Assembly: GCF_932526225.1 (NCBI RefSeq)
Contig: NC_064035.1
Location: 6,137,501 to 6,201,500 of the forward strand
Reading direction: 5' to 3'
Length of the DNA stretch: 64,000 bases
Origin: Nematostella vectensis
Taxonomy: Eukaryota > Cnidaria > Anthozoa > Actiniaria > Edwardsiidae
The notes under the pieces were generated by a model. It saw only the letters and a program-made list of their open reading frames with translations. It was not told the DNA's origin and did no database searches. The stretch's first letter is position 1; each line of letters opens with the position of its first letter. Shown here piece after piece: positions 59,581 through 64,000 of this stretch. Made by a program: the position numbers and the translations under genes.

Positions 59581-62500
59581 ATGGCCTCGGAAGAACCCAA
59601 GAAGGTTAGGAGAATCCTTCTCCCTATAGACTCAAGCAAGCACAGCGAAGATGCTTTCGAGTGTAAGTGTATTGTATAGGCGTTGAATAGAGTCATTCTA
59701 AAGTAGTGGTTCTAAAGCTTGCCTTCGCACGCAAATACCATCTTAACGACCTCAGTTCCTTTGTCGCGAGATGGAATGCTTTTACCGGCATAAAGGATTA
59801 GGTTGGTCAACCTGGATTATTTCGTGCTCGAAATTTCATACTCATTACTCTTGAATGTGTAAGTTAGATTCTTTTAAGTAGGCAAATGAATAAACTAGCA
59901 ATGCAGTCAGTTCGAATTCTAGTTTATCCCTCCTATTGAGATGAACACTTTTAAGTACGAAATAAGCTGTATTTTACCTTCCTTAGTGTTACACGAGCTA
60001 TTGTTGTCTGATTTCTCTCCTCTTTATTCTTCTCTAATCAGTAGCCTTGGCCTCATTATAGAATTAGATTATGCTGTACACAATCTTAGATGAACCAAAC
60101 GCACTTTACTTCGCTTCGCAGCAGTGTTGTAATGCATCTGTTGGGCTTATTATACACTCGCATATCTTTGATGCACAAGAATCAACATCATTTTTAAGCT
60201 AAAAATATATTGTCTTGAAAAGTGTTGCATGTTTCAAATAAGATTAGACTTGTACACATTATTAATTTGCTGGCGCGTCCTTCGAACTTTCATATCAGCA
60301 TTAATTTTTTCGGAAATAAAATCACCGCGCCATTATCATTAATAATTTCGTGTTGGTGTGCATCAAATCTGCACCCGAGCGCAACCTTTAATAACAGCAG
60401 ATGTGAAGTTTGGAAGGGGTTGCAGTGATTCTATTCATTTTTTTTATTTTAATTGTCAGAGTATATTTCGTGTTGATCAAGAGATATATAAGTGATACAG
60501 CGTTGATAATTCTGCCAAGAAGGATATTTGTTTTAGTGCCTTTTTCGGCAAACATTATTGGCTCATGTTCATCCTGACACCCAATGAATTTTGAAAGTGT
60601 TTAATTAAATTATTTCTCAAGTGAGTCTCAAGTGAGTAGGGAGAATGTGGTACAATTATGGTATGAATTTTCACTAAATTTGAAATTTACAATTATTTGA
60701 AACTCTGAGTAATGAAACCTTAGTATGCAGAAGCTATTGGCTTACAGTTAATTTCACAATACTTTTCCGAGGGGGGCTGGGAACGTTGGGAATTTGGGAA
60801 CTAGTAATGCCAAGAACCCAAGTTCGCAACCTAAGTTCCCAATTTTGATTTTAAGGTTGGGCCCTTAAAAATGGAGAGAAATCCTTTTATGAGGCAAGTA
60901 CGGGGCTAAAAATGCCAACACATATTCGTGAGACTACTTTATATTGAATAAATTTTTTCTATTTCTAGTCACCACTTTTTTCTGAAAATGCCAATTTGAT
61001 TGTTTGGAAGCAGTGCGTGTGAACGTGAAGCTTATTTTTAGCTCTCAGCAAATAACAAACTTTACAGTGTAATAGTCTAATTTCTATTACATCATCTTTC
61101 TCGAATTTATATTTTTCTAACTCATTTTGAAGGGCCCAACCTTAAATTTGAAGTTGGGAGATTAGGTTGCGAACTTGGGATCGCAACCTTGGGTTTCCAA
61201 CTACCCAACGAAGTTCCCAACTCCCCATAGAGAAGTTTTGTGAAATTAACTGTAAGGGCTATGTGTAAGGGCTATGTGTAAGGGCTATGTGTAAGGGCTA
61301 TGTGTAAGGGCTATATGTAAGGGCTATGCATTAATGCAACTTGGTTTCTTAACACTCAAGAGGCCGAAAAATGGCTTAATTATTGGATGCTAAACTTTTT
61401 CTTTCTTATGAACAAAACAGTGGGAAATGGGATACACTTATAAATGAATGGGAGCAAAAAAGATGACAGAATGCAGTCAAAAAACTTGTATCGATTGTGT
61501 GTTTTAAATGGTGTGAAATAACTAAAGGAAGAGAAAGCAAAGAGGTAGAGATGAAAATTATTTTCGACTCATTTTCACAACAAAAGGACCTCAAACCACA
61601 ACTAATAAACTGGTTCTGATCTAATCTAATGCATAAAAGTGACAAATATTGCTGGAGGAATGGGGATATCCATTGTTTCCAAATTACAGATTCCTTAATT
61701 TACAAATGGCTTGAAAACATTCATCCTTAATTTTGATAAGATTAATTTCTTCCAAAGACAATGCATGTTTTTGTATAACCACTACCACACAGGCAGGTCT
61801 AGTTTTTTGCAAAAGGGGTGTGTGGCTCTGACAAAGTTTAATTAATAAAATGTGCACCAATCAGGAAACATTATGCCGGTGCTCTAACTTCTCTATTTCC
61901 TGGGCACTTTTGTTCTTAGGGGGTAAAGACCCCTAAACCCTCCCCCTAGATCTGCTACTGCCACAAACAAATCTCATTAGATAGCTAAAAAAATATGAAA
62001 TGATTTAAGTGGCTTTTACAGAGCTAATGACCTGTGATAAATCGATAATTGGATGGCTTAGATGTGTGGACATTTTTTTGCTTGTGCCAGACTTTGTAAC
62101 AATTCAGTCATACTCTACTTGCTTTGTGTATTGCTGTGACACAACAACTAGGAGTGTGTGTGTGTGTGTGGGTACCCCGCCTGCCCCCTCTTTAACATAC
62201 AATCTCTACCTACAGCCCCCCAATCCCAACAAGAGCAACATTTATTTTGATCAACAGTGGAAATGAGAAAGATCTCCATCTCTTGTCTCTTTTGCAGGGT
62301 ATGTAAACAATATGCACCATGAAGAGGATGAATTAATATTGGTTCATGTCCTTGACTCTGCAGCTATTCAGACTAAGGTGTCCTCACGTGAGTAAACTTT
62401 TTTGTTATAGATCAATACAGGAATGGGTTTGTATGGGAAGATGGGGGATGTCTGCACACCCCTTGTGTTTTGTTGTTGAATTTTTCAAAAGAAAAACCCT

Positions 62501-63661
62501 GTTGTCGTTGTGTGAAGTCATGGGTGTTTTGTCCGGAAGCAGGTTTTGAATTTAGCACTTACCAACTTTCTTACAACATATGAAAATGACTCCTGCCTAA
62601 GATGTAGAATTTTCTTAACATTGTTATGATTTTAGATGGTCTAGTTGATGATGAATTTAAGAATGAGATGAATAAGGGCTTCAAAGAGGTGAAAGCTCTA
62701 GAGGAGAAGTATAAAACCAAGGCAGAGACAGCTTCAGTAAGTCTCTTATTCCATGTTGATTTTAGTTAACAACTAGTCAGTAATAATGCTATTTAATAAT
62801 TAAACAGATAACTGCGTGCGTGACACAACCTCAGTTGCAACAGTGCAATAGCATATAATGCGCACATTCTAGGATAAATAATATTTTGATGTTTAGGGAC
62901 AGGCAAGTGTGATTTGTCTCATGTCTAATGATCACAAATTTGATGTAATTCAAGACATATCCGAAATCAGTAAGGAAAAATCAAAAAGTGAAAACTTTCT
63001 GCCATATTTTAGGATATGCTTTTGCACATTAATATTTCATTTATATATTTTGGTTTTTGAAACAGATAAAAAAATCCAAATTTTTCTAAACCACCCTTAT
63101 CGCAAGACAAGCATTTCTAAATCTGGTAAAAAATTAAGGGTCATTATAGATGAAAATAGGATGGGTCCTTTAATCACCTAATAACTATTCAGATTCCAGA
63201 TTTTCTATCTTGTATTAGGTTTCAATCTTTGTTATTTATTGGATACAATAGACATGTAACACGGCTTGAAGTGTCTTAAACAATTGAAATAATTGGTACT
63301 TGGCATTGAAGATTATAAAATAATTGGTACCCCTATGAAAATACTAGTTGACATGTCTTGGCATTAGTGATTATAAAATAAGTGGTACCCTTATGAAAAT
63401 ACTGGGTCAAGTCACCTTAAGGAAATTTCTGGGTCTACTTTTGCTTATTGTTATTTTCACCTTCAGCTTAGGGCCAAGATTGAAGTGAGAGGAGGGAAGC
63501 CAGGTGAAACAATTTGTCAATGCAGCAAAGATGAACACTGTGACCTGATCTTAATGGGTAGTCGTGGGTTAGGGTCCATCCGCCGCACCATCTTAGGAAG
63601 TGTCAGTGACTATGTGCTGCACCATGCACATGTTCCAACCATTATTATACCTAAAAAATAG
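59581..63661 (+). CDS. Universal stress protein (UspA family), 4 exons, complete
   Basis: Exons 59581-59662, 62298-62387, 62636-62736 and 63467-63661; phases fit and the product has 155 residues, normal for a single-domain USP. Start: MASEEPKKVRRILLPIDSSK, with the first strand and Asp that contact adenine. The ATP-binding loop is intact: GSRGLGSIRRTILGSVS matches G-2x-G-9x-G-S, so this is predicted to be an ATP-binding member. End: DYVLHHAHVPTIIIPKK, the usual last strand. USPs are small cytosolic alpha/beta proteins linked to stress responses; they are numerous in cnidarians and absent from vertebrates. AATAAA is present at about 63941. Intron 1 (2.6 kb) has an inverted-repeat element and a 13-14-bp tandem repeat. 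Confidence 0.96.
60739..61260. mobile_element. Inverted-repeat element in USP intron 1
   Basis: Left end GGCTTACAGTTAATTTCACA then ATACTTTTCC; right end the complement, AGAAGTTTTGTGAAATTAAC then TGTAAGGGC. Inner arms are also inverted: CCCAAGTTCGCAACCTAAGT and TTAAGGTTGGGCCCTT on the left match GGGCCCAACCTTAA and TAGGTTGCGAACTTGGG on the right. Short TTGGGAA/CCCAA motifs recur. Non-autonomous. Confidence 0.85.
61251..61330. repeat. ~14-bp tandem repeat GTAAGGGCTATGT
   Basis: Six copies of TGTAAGGGCTATG(TG) directly after the right end of the inverted-repeat element; the first unit is the element's own tip, so the array grew out of it. Confidence 0.9.
62150..62172. repeat. (TG)n microsatellite
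   Basis: About nine TG units in USP intron 1. Confidence 0.9.
63270..63410. repeat. Direct repeat in USP intron 3
   Basis: TTGGCATT(G/A)(A/G)(A/T)GATTATAAAATAA followed by GTACCCNTATGAAAATACT appears twice about 60-65 bp apart, with a weaker preceding match near 63290. Confidence 0.7.
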
Positions 63662-63940
63662 AAGTATTTGTTATGGCTGATCAACCTTTCAAACATTTAA
63701 AGCCATGTATTACATCACATTCTTACAAACCTAAAATGCACTGGCCAAAATTTCTTTAATGGGTTCCAAAAAAGGCTTGTTAAATGTTGGAGTAGTTGAG
63801 AAGTTATTTACACTTGGTTATGAATTTTACATTTTATACATTTTTGAATTACTTATACTGTATATGCAAACTGTAAGTGTGTTAGCTGTGCATTGTGTGA
63901 TTAGGAAAAAAGAGAGATGTACTAGGTGTTGTGCTATCAA

Positions 63941-63946
63941 TAAAAT
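63941..63946 (+). terminator. AATAAA poly(A) signal of the universal stress protein gene
   Basis: AATAAA about 280 bp after the USP stop codon, the first strong signal in the 3' UTR. Confidence 0.7.
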
Positions 63947-64000
63947 TGGTTCATTCTTTGAGACAGTCTTCATGGGTGTATAATACCGTATGTGCTAAGG

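Noticed and set aside
62909..63181. 90-codon plus-strand open frame in USP intron 3
   Set aside because: AT-driven Lys/Ile/Phe composition, no motif, and located between well-supported USP exons.

Overview
This is animal nuclear DNA: genes are split by GT-AG introns, noncoding sequence is AT-rich, and about half the window is transposon-derived. Gene content (formin-1/2 type formin, TMEM245, farnesyltransferase beta, an MRH-domain receptor, a universal stress protein, a cyclic-nucleotide-binding protein), compact genes and very dense small inverted-repeat elements suggest an anthozoan cnidarian such as a sea anemone. The species is inferred, not shown.

Layout. 1-4.1 kb: decayed Ty3/gypsy element (minus), then a ~30-bp minisatellite. 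4.6-9.1 kb: 5' exons of a cyclic-nucleotide-binding-domain gene (minus) that continues off the left edge, with the gypsy element in an intron and a 32-bp minisatellite in another. 10.4-11.6 kb: single-exon farnesyltransferase beta (minus), head-to-head with the 13-exon TMEM245 gene (plus, 12.0-20.8 kb; every splice junction keeps frame, 893 residues). 21.3-35.4 kb: an accessory block made of three tandem copies (two long, one partial) of one repeat-rich unit carrying 48-bp arrays of 7 and 21 units; copy A is interrupted by a ~4-kb element with ~550-bp inverted arms whose empty site survives in copy B. 35.5-41.1 kb: a putative secreted-protein gene with a LINE in intron 1 and an unexplained frame break in exon 3. 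42.1-48.3 kb: a complete seven-exon MRH membrane protein (mannose-6-phosphate receptor/ATG27 type, minus) with a second LINE in intron 3. 48.4-52.7 kb: nested non-autonomous elements, no gene seen. 52.8-58.8 kb: FH1-FH2 formin (minus). 59.6-63.7 kb: universal stress protein (plus), behind a promoter with CRE-like sites.

The genes do not form one pathway. Notable arrangements are the FNTB/TMEM245 divergent pair (gap of about 400 bp) and the formin/USP divergent pair. Exon coordinates were worked out by hand from splice signals and frame continuity.
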